DNA of 64,000 nucleotides, taken from the NCBI GenBank assembly GCA_900475325.1, contig LS483371.1:5369501-5433500 (forward strand), read 5' to 3'. The notes beneath the pieces were generated by a model that did not search any database, was not told the DNA's origin, and worked only from the letters and a program-made list of their open reading frames with translations. Positions 47,835 through 57,100 of the stretch are shown here, piece after piece (the first letter of the stretch is position 1; each line of letters begins with the position of its first letter). Both the position numbers and the translations under genes were made by a program. This DNA is from Paucimonas lemoignei. GTDB taxonomy: Bacteria; Pseudomonadota; Gammaproteobacteria; Pseudomonadales; Pseudomonadaceae.

Positions 47835-48796
47835 GGTGTCTCCCGAAAATGTTGGTAGCCGCGTGCCAGGACAGGAATGTCGTGACCCTGGTGATCGATC
47901 AGCCCGACGCCCTCGCCTGCCTCGACACGCCCAATGACGTGAACCGGCAGATCTGCGTCAAGCAAACCCTGCAAATGCGTAGCTGGCAGAGTAAATGCCA
48001 GCAGATAATCGTCGCCCCCGCTCATGGCCGCCTGTTGCGCCGCTGGCAGCCCGAGCAGCGCCAGCAATGACGGCGACAGCGGGAGTTTATCCTGTTCGAC
48101 CAACAGCCGAACCTTCGACGCCAGCGCGATGTGGCCGCAGTCCGCCAGCAGGCCATCGGAGATATCCAGTGCCGCGCTGGCCTTGCCACGCAACGCCAGC
48201 CCGAGGACAAATTGCGGCTGCGGTGACCAGTAACGCGCCAGCAAAGCCTCTGCGATAGACGCCTGCGCGTCGCGCTGGTTCAACACCAGTGCCAATGCAC
48301 CGGCCGCATCGCCCAATGGGCCGCCAACGCACAGCAGGTCACCGGGCTGTGCGCCGCCGCGGGTCAGCGCCTGGCCTTCTGGCACTCGACCGAACACCGT
48401 CAGGGTCAGGCTCAGCGGCCCGCGTGTGGTGTCGCCGCCGACCAAACGCAGCCCACAACTCTGCGCCATGAGGTTCAAACCCTGAGCGAAGTGCTGCAGC
48501 CAGTCGGCGGAGACATCGGGAAGTGTAAGGGCCAGGGTGAACGCAACAGGTGTCGCGCCCATGGCAGCCAGATCACTGGCGGAGACGGCAAGGGCTCGCT
48601 GCCCGAGAAGAAATGGATCGCAGCCATCGGGGAAATGCACCCCGGTGACCAGCGTATCGGTAGAGATCGCCAACTGTTCGCCAGGCGGCAACGTCAGCAA
48701 GGCACAATCGTCACCGATCCCCAGTGCAACGCCCTCGCCCGCCTGCGCGCAAGGCGCGGCAGCGAAGTAATTGCGGATCAGCTCGAACTCGCCCAT
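47831..48796 (-). CDS. thiL: Thiamine-monophosphate kinase
   Basis: Phosphorylates thiamine phosphate to the active diphosphate used by Dxs and central dehydrogenases. 321 residues. Metal/ATP motifs: GIGDDCALL (~27-35), STDTLVTGVHFP (~44-55), ASDLAAMGATPVAFTLALTL (~71-90), GGDTTRGPLSLTLTVFGRVP and ALDISDGLLADCGHIA (~204-219). The nusB-thiL-pgpA order is standard; here thiL is 174 bp from nusB with a REP pair in the gap. No TPP riboswitch seen. Confidence 0.97.
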   Translation of the reverse strand: MGEFELIRNYFAAAPCAQAGEGVALGIGDDCALLTLPPGEQLAISTDTLVTGVHFPDGCDPFLLGQRALAVSASDLAAMGATPVAFTLALTLPDVSADWLQHFAQGLNLMAQSCGLRLVGGDTTRGPLSLTLTVFGRVPEGQALTRGGAQPGDLLCVGGPLGDAAGALALVLNQRDAQASIAEALLARYWSPQPQFVLGLALRGKASAALDISDGLLADCGHIALASKVRLLVEQDKLPLSPSLLALLGLPAAQQAAMSGGDDYLLAFTLPATHLQGLLDADLPVHVIGRVEAGEGVGLIDHQGHDIPVLARGYQHFRETP

Positions 48797-48835
48797 CGGG
48801 ATCTCTTGTTGTGTAAAGTCTTGTACGACGCCCGA

Positions 48836-48926
48836 CCTGTAGGAGCCAACTTATTGGCGAGGCGTCGGGGCAGACAATCCATCAGCGCCTGATACACCGC
48901 CTCGCGAACAAGTTCGCTCCTACAGG
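48836..48926. repeat. REP pair (GAGCCAACTTATTGGCGAGG type)
   Basis: Outer CCTGTAGGAGC and GCTCCTACAGG match; inner arms are mixed (CCAACTTATTGGCGAGGCG and CGCCTCGCGAACAAGTTCG). A solitary CCTGTGGGAGCATCG half-arm follows at 48941. Inside the nusB-thiL gap. Confidence 0.78.
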
Positions 48927-48970
48927 ACCTGTGCGCAATCCTGTGGGAGCATCGTGTTCAGCTCGAAATC

Positions 48971-49471
48971 TCAGCGCTTGTACGCTTTGACTTCAGCTTC
49001 ACGCAGGCGCGGGGCCAGTTTGTCCAGCACGCCGTTGACGAACTTGTGGCCGTCGGTGGAGCCGTAGACTTTCGCCAGCTCGATACCTTCGTTGATCACC
49101 ACGCGATACGGCACGTCGATGCGCTTGAGCAGCTCATAGGTGGACAGGCGCAGGATGGCCAGTTCAACCGGGTCGAGTTCTTCAAGGGTCAGGTCCAGGC
49201 ATGGCGTGAGGGCAGCGTCGATCTCGCTCTTGTTGGTCGGCACGCCGCGCAACAGTTCGCTGAAATAGTTGCCATCGACGTCTGTGAAATCGTTGTCGAC
49301 GCGGAACTGCGCTTCGATTTCATTCAGCGAATGACCCGCCATGTGCCACTGGTAAAGAGCCTGAGTCGCGAGCTGACGGGCTTCGCGACGTTTTACGCTC
49401 TTGGATGGCTTGCCAGCATCGGCCGGCTTTGGATCGCGCGGGTTGAACTGATCGCTCTCGTCAGAAATCAC
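48971..49471 (-). CDS. nusB: Transcription antitermination factor NusB
   Basis: Binds boxA RNA with NusE (S10) in rRNA antitermination. 166 residues; the ~25-residue polar N-terminal extension ([20 protein letters not shown]) precedes the all-helical core: [40 protein letters not shown], and [20 protein letters not shown] then [12 protein letters not shown]. The GTG start overlaps the ribH stop (GTGA). Confidence 0.96.
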   Translation of the reverse strand: MISDESDQFNPRDPKPADAGKPSKSVKRREARQLATQALYQWHMAGHSLNEIEAQFRVDNDFTDVDGNYFSELLRGVPTNKSEIDAALTPCLDLTLEELDPVELAILRLSTYELLKRIDVPYRVVINEGIELAKVYGSTDGHKFVNGVLDKLAPRLREAEVKAYKR

Positions 49472-49944
49472 TTGGCCTCCAGCTGCGACAGCAGACTTAC
49501 CATTTCAAGGGCGGACAACGCAGCTTCTGCGCCTTTGTTGCCAGCCTTGGTGCCGGAACGCTCGATGGCTTGCTCGATGGTGTCGACAGTCAGCACGCCG
49601 AAGGCAACCGGTACGCCGAACTCCATGGAAACCTGGGACAGGCCTTTGACGCATTCGCCAGCGACGTATTCAAAGTGTGGTGTACCACCACGGATCACGG
49701 CGCCCAGTGCGACGATGGCGGCGAACTCGCTGCGCTGGGCAACCTTCTGCACAACCAGCGGGATTTCGAAGGCACCCGGGGCACGGATGATGGTGATGTC
49801 GCTTTCTTTGACGCCGTGGCGTACCAGGGCATCAACAGCGCCGCTCACCAGACTTTCCACGACGAAGCTGTTGAAACGGCCAACTACCAGAGCGTAGCGG
49901 CCTTGGGGAGCGACGAAGGTACCTTCGATGGTCTTCAGGGTCAT
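49468..49944 (-). CDS. ribH: 6,7-dimethyl-8-ribityllumazine synthase
   Basis: Penultimate riboflavin step. 158 residues from the ATG at 49944 ([20 protein letters not shown]); a longer frame adds 32 residues without similarity. Signatures: [20 protein letters not shown] (~21-40), [14 protein letters not shown] (~56-69), [18 protein letters not shown] (~82-99) with the catalytic His, and [20 protein letters not shown]. Usual icosahedral-type subunit. Confidence 0.97.
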   Translation of the reverse strand: MTLKTIEGTFVAPQGRYALVVGRFNSFVVESLVSGAVDALVRHGVKESDITIIRAPGAFEIPLVVQKVAQRSEFAAIVALGAVIRGGTPHFEYVAGECVKGLSQVSMEFGVPVAFGVLTVDTIEQAIERSGTKAGNKGAEAALSALEMVSLLSQLEAK

Positions 49945-50062
49945 TCGTGTAAGTCTCGTATTAAAGAGCAAGTACGCCTTGGGGCGGACTATAGGGATGT
50001 TAGGCCACGAAACAGAGATCAGGGGCGAAACGCGCATCAATCACGCTTCACCCGACCGGTCT

Positions 50063-51154
50063 TTATTCGGAGGGCACGTATTCTACAACTTCCAGATCGA
50101 AACCGGATATCGCATTGAACTTCATTGGCGAACTCATCAGGCGCATTTTACGCACGCCCAGGTCACGAAGGATCTGCGAACCGGCGCCGACCGTGCTGTA
50201 AGTGGTCGGTGTCTTGACCGGCAACTGCCCGGCCGTCTCGCGGATATGCGCCAGCAACAGGTCGCCATCCAGCGGGTGGCCGAGCAGCAAAACCACACCG
50301 CTGCCCGCCTCGGAAACCGCACTCATGGCAGCCCGCAGGCTCCAGCGGCCGGGCTGTTTGACCATCAGCAGGTCGCGCAGCGGGTCCATGTTGTGCACCC
50401 GAACCAGGGTGGGTTCTTCTGCGCAAATCTTGCCCAGGGTCAGCGCCAGGTGAACATCGCCTTCTACGGAATCGCGATAGGTCACCAGATTGAACTGGCC
50501 CAGTTCGCTGTCCATGGGCTGCTCGGCAATCCGCTGAACGGTACGTTCGTGGATCATCCGATAGTGGATCAGGTCGGCAATTGTGCCGATCTTGATGTCG
50601 TGCTGCTGGGCAAACGCTTCCAGTTCGGCGCGACGGGACATGGTGCCGTCGTCGTTCATCACTTCGCAGATCACGCCGCTGGGCTCGTAACCGGCCATGC
50701 GTGCCAGATCACAGGCCGCCTCGGTGTGACCGGCGCGAGCCAGCGTGCCACCGGCCTGAGCCATCAACGGGAAGATGTGACCGGGGCTGACGATGTCTTC
50801 GGCCTTGGCGTCTTTGGCCGCAGCAGCCTGAACGGTGCGAGCGCGGTCAGCGGCAGAAATGCCGGTGGTCACGCCCTCAGCGGCTTCAATGGACACGGTG
50901 AACTTGGTACCGAAACCGGAGCCATTGCGCGGCGCCATCAGCGGCAACTTGAGGGTTTCGCAGCGCTCGCGGGTCATGGGCATGCAAATCAGGCCGCGCG
51001 CAAAGCGGGCCATGAAGTTGATGTGCTCGGCCTTGCAGCATTCGGCGGCCATGATCAGGTCGCCTTCGTTCTCACGGTCTTCGTCATCCATGAGGATGAC
51101 CATCTTGCCTTGGCGAATGTCTTCAACCAGTTCTTCGATGCTGTTGAGCGCCAC
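50063..51154 (-). CDS. ribBA: 3,4-dihydroxy-2-butanone-4-phosphate synthase with degenerate cyclohydrolase-II-like domain
   Basis: 363 residues. Residues ~1-200 are an intact RibB domain: DDEDRENEGDLIMAAE (~22-37), TKFTVSIEAAEGVTTGISAA, SPGHIFPLMAQAGGTLARAG then HTEAACDLARMAG, and VICEVMNDDGTM. Residues ~205-363 align with GTP cyclohydrolase II, but the zinc cysteines are missing: the segment LVRVHNMDPLRDLLMVKQPG replaces the usual HSECLTGD...C-x-C stretch. This is the RibBX type known in Pseudomonas; only the RibB activity is expected, with RibA at 46492 supplying the other. Confidence 0.94.
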   Translation of the reverse strand: MALNSIEELVEDIRQGKMVILMDDEDRENEGDLIMAAECCKAEHINFMARFARGLICMPMTRERCETLKLPLMAPRNGSGFGTKFTVSIEAAEGVTTGISAADRARTVQAAAAKDAKAEDIVSPGHIFPLMAQAGGTLARAGHTEAACDLARMAGYEPSGVICEVMNDDGTMSRRAELEAFAQQHDIKIGTIADLIHYRMIHERTVQRIAEQPMDSELGQFNLVTYRDSVEGDVHLALTLGKICAEEPTLVRVHNMDPLRDLLMVKQPGRWSLRAAMSAVSEAGSGVVLLLGHPLDGDLLLAHIRETAGQLPVKTPTTYSTVGAGSQILRDLGVRKMRLMSSPMKFNAISGFDLEVVEYVPSE

Positions 51155-51174
51155 GCGGCACCCCCTTCAATAAT

Positions 51175-51846
51175 TCAGGATTTGAGGTAGCCGTTGGCGG
51201 CCAGAAAGCTTTCGGTGATAGCGCCAGCCTGCCCTTTGGAGGAATCGGCAGCCTTGTCGCCCATCAACAGACGCTCCAGATAACGCGCCAGCAAATCCAC
51301 TTCAAGGTTGACCTTACGACCCGGACGGTAGTCGGCCATGATGGTTTCCGCCAACGTATGCGGCACGATGGTCAGCTCGAACTCGGCGCCATCGACGGCG
51401 TTCACGGTCAGGCTGGTGCCATCAACGGTGATAGAACCCTTGTGCGAAATGTACTTGGCCAGCTCACGAGGTGCGCGCACCTTGAACTGAATGGCCCGAG
51501 CGTTCTCCTCACGGGAAACGATTTCACCGACGCCATCCACATGGCCGCTGACCAAGTGACCACCCAGACGCGTGGTCGGGGTCAGGGCTTTTTCCAGATT
51601 CACCGGGCTGCCGGTTTTGAGATCAATGAAGGCCGTCACGTCGAGGGTTTCACGACTGACATCAGCCCAGAAGCCATCGCCGGGCAGCTCTACAGCCGTC
51701 AGGCAAACGCCATTGACGGCGATGCTGTCGCCCAGTTTGACGTCGCTCAGGTCGAGCTTGCCGGTGGCCACATAAACGCGAACATCGCCGCCTTTAGGGG
51801 TGATGGCGCGGATGCTGCCGATGGATTCAATAATGCCGGTAAACAT
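51175..51846 (-). CDS. ribE: Riboflavin synthase
   Basis: Dismutates two lumazine molecules into riboflavin. 223 residues from the ATG at 51846 (MFTGIIESIGSIRAITPKGG), with TGGAGGACCC upstream; ten more in-frame codons are rejected. Two lumazine-binding repeats: ~1-97 (GDSIAVNGVCLTAVEL) and ~98-200 (LGGHLVSGHVDGVGEI, KGSITVDGTSLTVNAVDGAE). Called ribC in P. aeruginosa. It lies between ribD and ribBA. Confidence 0.97.
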   Translation of the reverse strand: MFTGIIESIGSIRAITPKGGDVRVYVATGKLDLSDVKLGDSIAVNGVCLTAVELPGDGFWADVSRETLDVTAFIDLKTGSPVNLEKALTPTTRLGGHLVSGHVDGVGEIVSREENARAIQFKVRAPRELAKYISHKGSITVDGTSLTVNAVDGAEFELTIVPHTLAETIMADYRPGRKVNLEVDLLARYLERLLMGDKAADSSKGQAGAITESFLAANGYLKS

Positions 51847-51893
51847 GGGTCCTCCAGGAGAACAAGGCCAGCGCACTAAGCGAAAGCCGGAAA

Positions 51894-53039
51894 TTATACG
51901 CCGGGTAACGGCTTCGGTACTGCAATGACTCGCCAGTCATTGCCTACTGCGCGCATTTCCACAATCTGCAGCTCCAGCGCCTCGCTCATCTGCGCCAGCG
52001 GCAGGTCGAGCAGAGGGCGAGCCGATGAGCCCATGAACTTGCCCGCGATGAAAATCTGGAACTCATCCACCAGACCCAGGCGGGTAAACGCGCCCGCCAG
52101 ACGTGGTCCGGCTTCGATCAATACGTCGTTGACGCCACGGCTGGCCAGTTCCACGAGTAACTTGCGCAGGTCCACATGCCCGTCGCTCGCCGCCAGGGCT
52201 AGCAGATCATGGCCTGCATCGTGATAACGCTCGCGGGCCGAAGCGGCGGCGCAGGTCACGACCAGCGCGTGGTCCGCCTGAAAGAACGGCGCATCCAGCG
52301 GTACCCGCAAACGGCCGTCGATCAATACCCGCAGTGGCGGGCGTGTCATGGCCAATGCCGTCAGCTCGGCGTTGAGGCCCAGCTCATCGGGGCGCACGGT
52401 CATGCGGGCCTTGTCGGTCAGCACGGTATCTGCGCCGGTCAGCACCACACTTGATTGCGCGCGCAAACGCTGCACCGCCGAACGTGCTTGCGGGCCGGTG
52501 ATCCACTGGCTTTCGCCGCTGGCCATGGCGGTGCGGCCGTCCAGGCTCATGGCCAGTTTGACCCGCACATACGGCAGGCCCTTGGTCATGCGCTTGAGAA
52601 AGCCTTTATTCAAGGCCCGGGCTTCGTCTTCCAGCACGCCGCACTGGACCGCGATACCGGCATTCATCAAGCGCAGCAGCCCACGCCCGGCCACATCCGG
52701 ATTGGGGTCCTGCATGGCCGCCACTACGCGCCCGACGCCGGCATCCACCAGCGCATCAGCGCACGGCGGCGTACGGCCATGGTGGCTGCACGGTTCGAGG
52801 GTGACGTAAGCAGTCGCGCCCTTGGCCTTGTCGCCCGCATGACGCAAGGCGTGGACTTCGGCATGGGGCTCACCGGCCCGGGCGTGCCAGCCTTCGCCGA
52901 CAATCTGCCCGTCGCGCACGATCACACAACCGACACGCGGATTGGGGTGGGTGGAGTAGAGGCCTTTGCGGGCCAACTCCAGCGCGTGCGCCATGTAATG
53001 CGCATCCAGCACGGTTTGCTCAGTCAACGGGGCACTCAC
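51894..53039 (-). CDS. ribD: Riboflavin deaminase/reductase RibD
   Basis: Two-domain enzyme doing steps 2 and 3 after GTP cyclohydrolase II. 381 residues. Deaminase zinc site H59-A-E61 and C84 and C93 ([13 protein letters not shown]). Reductase domain from ~150 ([55 protein letters not shown] then DEF). Start is a GTG overlapping the nrdR stop (GTGA). No FMN riboswitch is visible before nrdR-ribD or within the cluster. Confidence 0.97.
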   Translation of the reverse strand: MSAPLTEQTVLDAHYMAHALELARKGLYSTHPNPRVGCVIVRDGQIVGEGWHARAGEPHAEVHALRHAGDKAKGATAYVTLEPCSHHGRTPPCADALVDAGVGRVVAAMQDPNPDVAGRGLLRLMNAGIAVQCGVLEDEARALNKGFLKRMTKGLPYVRVKLAMSLDGRTAMASGESQWITGPQARSAVQRLRAQSSVVLTGADTVLTDKARMTVRPDELGLNAELTALAMTRPPLRVLIDGRLRVPLDAPFFQADHALVVTCAAASARERYHDAGHDLLALAASDGHVDLRKLLVELASRGVNDVLIEAGPRLAGAFTRLGLVDEFQIFIAGKFMGSSARPLLDLPLAQMSEALELQIVEMRAVGNDWRVIAVPKPLPGV

Positions 53040-53500
53040 TCTTTGGCGGGCTCGCGAGCCAGGCGGTCGATTTCTTCACGGAATTCGTTGAGGTCCTGGA
53101 AACGCCTGTAGACCGACGCGAAGCGGATATAAGCCACTTCATCCAGTTTTTGCAGTTCGCCCATGACCAGATTGCCAACCACCAGGGATTTGACCTCGCG
53201 CTCGCCGGTGGCACGCAGCTTGTGCTTGATGTGCACCAGCGCGGCTTCCAGGCGTTCAACGCTGACCGGGCGCTTTTCGAGGGCGCGTTGCATGCCGGCG
53301 CGCAGCTTTTCTTCATCGAAAGGCTGACGGCTGCCGTCTTGCTTGATCAGGCGCGGCAAGACCAGTTCGGCGGTCTCGAAGGTGGTGAAACGTTCACCGC
53401 AGGCCAGGCATTCGCGGCGACGGCGAACTTGCTCGCCTTCGGCAACCAGGCGGGAATCGATGACTTTGGTGTCATTGGCACCGCAGAAGGGACAGTGCAT
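53036..53500 (-). CDS. nrdR: Ribonucleotide-reductase repressor NrdR
   Basis: Zinc and ATP/dATP-binding repressor of nrd genes. 154 residues from the ATG at 53500 ([20 protein letters not shown]); the frame extends upstream without conservation. Zinc ribbon Cys3-Cys6 and Cys31-Cys34 (CLACGERF), then the ATP-cone domain ~49-139 ([40 protein letters not shown]). First gene of the nrdR-ribD-ribE-ribBA-ribH-nusB-thiL-pgpA run. The 200 bp to the divergent lipoprotein gene hold no recognised NrdR box. Confidence 0.97.
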   Translation of the reverse strand: MHCPFCGANDTKVIDSRLVAEGEQVRRRRECLACGERFTTFETAELVLPRLIKQDGSRQPFDEEKLRAGMQRALEKRPVSVERLEAALVHIKHKLRATGEREVKSLVVGNLVMGELQKLDEVAYIRFASVYRRFQDLNEFREEIDRLAREPAKE

Positions 53501-53701
53501 GGTGGCAGGCAACAAAAATAGGAAGGGCCGCCATGGTAGCGCATCTCGCTGGCAAGACAAGTCTTGGGCTTTGCGGTATATAGACGCGCATCCGGCGCAG
53601 TGTTCAGCGATACTGCGCACACAAGCACTGGCCCGTCCGGGCTGTTCCGTCATTGAACGGTAGTTGCTGTCCTTCGTATTGGTTATTTGTTGGAGCTGTT
53701 C

Positions 53702-54154
53702 ATGACGCTACGACCGCTCGTTTTGTTTAGCCTGGTCGCCCTGCTCGCCGCGTGCAGCAGCAATGAGCCACCTAATCCCGTCGCAGCCAAACCTGCTGCG
53801 GCGCCAGTTGTAAAAGCCCCGGCTGGCCCCGGCCCATTGCAACCTTTTCAGCGTGAGCTGAGCGGCCAGCTGCTGGGCGTGCCCAGTGGTGCGGAAGTTG
53901 AGCTGGCATTGCTGGTGATCGACGAACGCGGCCGCCCGCAGAAGCTGCTGACCAGCACGGTGTTGCAGGGCAACGACAAATCCCTGCCTTTCCAGCTGCG
54001 CTTCAACCCGGAAGCCTTCCCGGTGGGTGCCCGCGTCGAGCTGCGCGGTCGCGCCAGCAAGTCCGGGCAATTGATCCTGCATCTGCCGTCGCTGCGCATT
54101 GAACAACCCAACACTCAGGCGCTGGGACCTTTGCAGTTCGAAACCGCCCCATGA
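53702..54154 (+). CDS. YbaY-like lipoprotein
   Basis: 150 residues from the ATG at 53702 ([20 protein letters not shown]), with TTGGAGCTGTTC upstream. Lipidated Cys18; then an alanine/proline-rich linker (~24-48) that may span from the membrane; then a beta-rich YbaY/META-like domain ([23 protein letters not shown] region, ~53-75; [20 protein letters not shown], ~94-113). Function unknown. Its stop overlaps the next start (ATGA). Confidence 0.87.
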   Translation: MTLRPLVLFSLVALLAACSSNEPPNPVAAKPAAAPVVKAPAGPGPLQPFQRELSGQLLGVPSGAEVELALLVIDERGRPQKLLTSTVLQGNDKSLPFQLRFNPEAFPVGARVELRGRASKSGQLILHLPSLRIEQPNTQALGPLQFETAP

Positions 54155-54810
54155 TTGCACCGCAACACCTGCAACGGGCGCTGAGCGAACTGCTCGGGGA
54201 TGCCCGATTGGTCGCCACGGCGCTGCCGGAAACCGAGCTGCAGTTGTGGCTGATCGACGCGGACAACATGGACCGCGCTTTCAGCCCTGAAGAAACCCGT
54301 CGCATCCTCGAAGAACCTCCCTACTGGAGCTTTTGCTGGGCCAGCGGCCTGGCATTGGCGCGCTTTCTGGCCGAGCAGCCGCATTGGGTTGCGGGCAAGC
54401 GGGTACTGGATTTCGGCGCAGGTTCGGGAGTGGCAGGGATCGCAGCTATAAAAGCTGGCGCGCTGGAAGTGGTGGCCTGCGATCTTGACCCGCTGGCACT
54501 GGCAGCCTGCCGCGCCAATGCGGAACTGAATGATGTGCAGCTCAGTTACTCGGCGGACTTCTTTGCCGAGGCGGATCGCTTCGACCTGATCATCGTCGCC
54601 GACGTGCTCTACGACCGCGCCAACCTGCCACTGCTCGATCAGTTCCTCAGCCGTGGTCGCCAGGCATTGGTCGCGGATTCGCGGGTGCGGGATTTTCAGC
54701 ATCCGGCGTATGAGCGGTTGGGCATCTTTGAAGCGCATACGCTGCCGGATCTGGCTGAGCCTCATGAGTTTCGACATGTGAGCCTTTATCACGCTGAGCG
54801 CTGCGGCTGA
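54151..54810 (+). CDS. Class I SAM-dependent methyltransferase (ETFB-KMT-like)
   Basis: 219 residues. SAM motif I VLDFGAGSGVAGIAAIKAGA (~86-105), acidic strand-2 end VVACDLDPLALAACRANAEL (~109-128), and motif IV FDLIIVADVLYDRANLPLLD (~144-163). The wording resembles the methyltransferase-16 / electron-transfer-flavoprotein lysine methyltransferase group (protein lysine targets); bacterial homologues are mostly uncharacterised. Coupled to the lipoprotein gene by an ATGA overlap. Confidence 0.88.
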   Translation: MIAPQHLQRALSELLGDARLVATALPETELQLWLIDADNMDRAFSPEETRRILEEPPYWSFCWASGLALARFLAEQPHWVAGKRVLDFGAGSGVAGIAAIKAGALEVVACDLDPLALAACRANAELNDVQLSYSADFFAEADRFDLIIVADVLYDRANLPLLDQFLSRGRQALVADSRVRDFQHPAYERLGIFEAHTLPDLAEPHEFRHVSLYHAERCG

Positions 54811-54817
54811 ATAGATT

Positions 54818-54892
54818 CCTGTAGGAGCTGCCGAAGGCTGCGAAAGCATCCTCATGCCAGACCGAATTCGCAGCCTTCGGCAGCTCCTACAG
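54818..54892. repeat. REP palindrome (GAGCTGCCGAAGGCTGCGAA type)
   Basis: Exact arms CTGTAGGAGCTGCCGAAGGC / GCCTTCGGCAGCTCCTACAG, beginning 8 bp after the methyltransferase stop. Confidence 0.87.
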
Positions 54893-54975
54893 AAAACTCA
54901 CCACCTACACACCGCTTTGCGCAAACCAGCGCGCCCTTTATAGTTGGCGGCATTCAGATTCCCCCGAGACTCGCA

Positions 54976-55848
54976 ATGAACCAGGATACGACCTACATCT
55001 TCGACGCCACGGCGGCGACTTTTCAGCAGCTGGTCATCGACAAGTCTTTCGACCAACCGGTGCTGGTGGATTTCTGGGCCGAATGGTGTGCGCCGTGCAA
55101 GGTGCTGATGCCGCTGTTGGAGCAAATCACCGAGAGTTACCAAGGCGAACTGCTGCTGGCGAAGGTCGACTGCGACGCCGAGCAGGACATCGTTGCGCGC
55201 TTCGGCATTCAAAGCCTGCCCACGGTGGTGCTGTTCAAGGACGGCCAGCCGATTGATGGTTTCACCGGTGCGCAACCTGAGTCCGAGATCCGCAAGATCC
55301 TCGCTCAGCACGTGGTCATGCCGCCACCGAAGGCTGCCGACCCGCTGAAACTGGCGCAGGAAATGTTTGCCGAGAGCCACTTCGCCGAAGCCGAAGCGGT
55401 GCTGCAGCAGATCCTCACCGAAGACAACACCAATGCCGTGGCGCTGATCCTCTACGCCCGTTGCCTGGCAGAGCGCGGCGAGCTTGACGAAGCCCGTGCG
55501 GTGTTGGACGCGGTGAAAACCGACGATCACAAGGCTGAGCTGGCTGGCGCCCGTGCGCAGCTGACATTCCTGGCCGAAGCCAAAGCCTTCCCGGATGCCG
55601 CCGACCTCAAGGCGCGTCTGGCGCAAAACCCGCTGGACGACGAAGCCGTGCATCAGCTGGCGCTTCAGCAACTCGCTCGCCAGCAGTACGAAGCGGCGCT
55701 GGAAGGCCTGCTCAAATTGTTCATCCGCAACCGCAGCTACGCCGAAGGCTTGCCGCACAAGACGTTGTTGCAGGTGTTCGATCTGCTGGGCAACGACCAC
55801 CCGCTGGTCACGTCTTACCGTCGCAAGCTGTTTGCGGCGTTGTATTAA
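54976..55848 (+). CDS. CnoX/YbbN-type thioredoxin with TPR-like region
   Basis: 290 residues: thioredoxin domain ~1-110 with WCAPCK (Cys38, Cys41), then a helical TPR-like domain (~118-290; FAESHFAEAEAVLQQILTED, LALQQLARQQYEAALEGLLK). E. coli CnoX (YbbN) has the same layout but an SQHC site and is a chaperedoxin that protects and hands clients to GroEL and DnaK. Here both redox cysteines of the classical CxPC type are present, so real oxidoreductase activity is likely. Confidence 0.92.
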   Translation: MNQDTTYIFDATAATFQQLVIDKSFDQPVLVDFWAEWCAPCKVLMPLLEQITESYQGELLLAKVDCDAEQDIVARFGIQSLPTVVLFKDGQPIDGFTGAQPESEIRKILAQHVVMPPPKAADPLKLAQEMFAESHFAEAEAVLQQILTEDNTNAVALILYARCLAERGELDEARAVLDAVKTDDHKAELAGARAQLTFLAEAKAFPDAADLKARLAQNPLDDEAVHQLALQQLARQQYEAALEGLLKLFIRNRSYAEGLPHKTLLQVFDLLGNDHPLVTSYRRKLFAALY

Positions 55849-56198
55849 GCGCTGGTTCCCGCCCAACTGTAGAGCGGCGCGTCCTGCCCGCTCTCGACCT
55901 TGACCTGTGAACTGTGGCGCAAGCGCACCAACAGGCGCTTGCCCGCCGCCGTGCTGCCGGTCAGCCCTTCCAGTTGATCCAACAGTTCTGGCCCGCTGAT
56001 CTGCCCGGTGTCACGCAGCAGGTCGAGGGCTATTTGCCAGATCTTGTCGTCCTGAGTGGCGGGCTTGCTGGCAGCGACTGGCGCTACTTCAGGTTTGGCC
56101 GCCTTGAGCTGCGCGCCCAGTTGCGCCCAATCCCCTTCATCCAGCTCCAGCGTCAAATCCACCGGCCAGTCGCCAACGGTTCCACGAATACGCAACAT
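55845..56198 (-). CDS. Small hypothetical protein
   Basis: 117 residues from the ATG at 56198 (MLRIRGTVGDWPVDLTLELD), which has AGAGGAAGCACCC upstream; two earlier in-frame ATGs lack such a site. N-terminal ~40 residues are beta-like; an alanine/proline linker follows (~42-58); the C-terminal ~55 residues (KIWQIALDLLRDTGQISGPE, KRLLVRLRHSSQVKVESG) look like a small winged-helix-type domain. No family recognised. Its stop overlaps the convergent cnoX stop by four bases. Confidence 0.78.
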   Translation of the reverse strand: MLRIRGTVGDWPVDLTLELDEGDWAQLGAQLKAAKPEVAPVAASKPATQDDKIWQIALDLLRDTGQISGPELLDQLEGLTGSTAAGKRLLVRLRHSSQVKVESGQDAPLYSWAGTSA

Positions 56199-56257
56199 GG
56201 GTGCTTCCTCTTTTTGCAAGGCGGACATGCTCGCATAGATCATCTTTTCGCGCTGGC

Positions 56258-56335
56258 CCTGTAGGAGCTGCCGAAGGCTGCGAAGGCGGTGTGTCAGGTT
56301 TATGGCTTTCGCAGCCTTCGGCAGCTCCTACAGGG
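56258..56335. repeat. REP palindrome (GAGCTGCCGAAGGCTGCGAA type)
   Basis: Exact arms CCCTGTAGGAGCTGCCGAAG and CTTCGGCAGCTCCTACAGGG between the divergent small gene and the zrm operon. Confidence 0.87.
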
Positions 56336-56397
56336 ACGTGTTCACAGCTCGTAATGCTGAACAAACCGTAATTCCAACTCACGCCCACGAACACAAT

Positions 56398-56412
56398 TGT
56401 TATAAGATCACA
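56398..56412 (+). promoter_or_regulatory. Zur-box-like site upstream of the zrm operon
   Basis: TGTTATA-A-GATCACA matches the Zur consensus TGTTATA-N-TATAACA at 12 of 14 fixed positions. It lies 39 bp before the first gene of the zinc-related operon. In P. aeruginosa the homologous PA4063-PA4066 genes are induced by zinc shortage through Zur; binding here is inference. Confidence 0.6.
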
Positions 56413-56450
56413 TAACTACTTTTAACCCATTTTGTCCGGAGTCTGTTTTT

Positions 56451-57035
56451 ATGCGCCGCTTGCTGCTTGCTTTGCCCTTCGCTCTGCTTCCCCTCGCCAT
56501 GGCTCATGCAGCGCCTGAGCATGATCACGACCATGAGCACGGCAGCCTCGGCGCGCACGAGCATGGCGTGGGTCGGCTGGACGTGGTGCTCGAAGGCCGC
56601 ACGCTGGAGTTCGAACTGGACAGCCCAGCGATGAACATCGTGGGTTTTGAACACGCGGCAAGCAGCGCTGAAGACAAAGCCAAACTCGCCGCCGCCAAGG
56701 AAGTGTTGCTCAAGCCTCACGCGTTGTTCAGTGTGCCGGAAGCAGCCGAGTGCACCGTCGTCGCGCAGAAGCTGGAAAGCCCGCTGTTTGGTGACAAGCC
56801 GGACGCCGATGACGATCATGACCACGAAGCCGGCGGCCACGATGAGCACGAGCACAGCGAAATTCACGGCACGTACAAATTCACCTGTAACGTCCCGGCT
56901 GTTCTGAAAACCCTGAACCTGACGCAGATTTTCAAATCCTTCCCCGCGACCCAGAAGCTTCAGGTACAACTGATCTCGCCAAAAGGCCAGTCGGGTGCCG
57001 AAGTTCGTCCGAGCAACCCAAGCCTGAAGTTCTGA
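56451..57035 (+). CDS. zrmA: Periplasmic zinc-binding protein (DUF2796/ZrgA family)
   Basis: 194 residues. Signal peptide MRRLLLALPFALLPLAMAHA-A. Two histidine-rich metal-binding stretches: EHDHDHEHGSLGAHEHGVGR (~23-42) and DADDDHDHEAGGHDEHEHSE (~119-138). The DUF2796 core between them (LDVVLEGRTLEFELDSPAMN, GFEHAA). It belongs to the ZrgA zinc-uptake-related family. It heads a four-gene operon equivalent to PA4063-PA4066. Likely role: periplasmic zinc capture or sensing for the ABC system that follows. Confidence 0.9.
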   Translation: MRRLLLALPFALLPLAMAHAAPEHDHDHEHGSLGAHEHGVGRLDVVLEGRTLEFELDSPAMNIVGFEHAASSAEDKAKLAAAKEVLLKPHALFSVPEAAECTVVAQKLESPLFGDKPDADDDHDHEAGGHDEHEHSEIHGTYKFTCNVPAVLKTLNLTQIFKSFPATQKLQVQLISPKGQSGAEVRPSNPSLKF

Positions 57036-57100
57036 TTCCGTCAGCTTGAAACCGACCGGGCTTGCCCGGTCGTCTGGTTTAATCAAAGGCACTTCCCGCT

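Noticed and set aside
53500..53701. FMN riboswitch before the nrdR-rib genes
   Set aside because: None of the conserved FMN-riboswitch (RFN) sequence blocks can be recognised here or elsewhere in the rib cluster.
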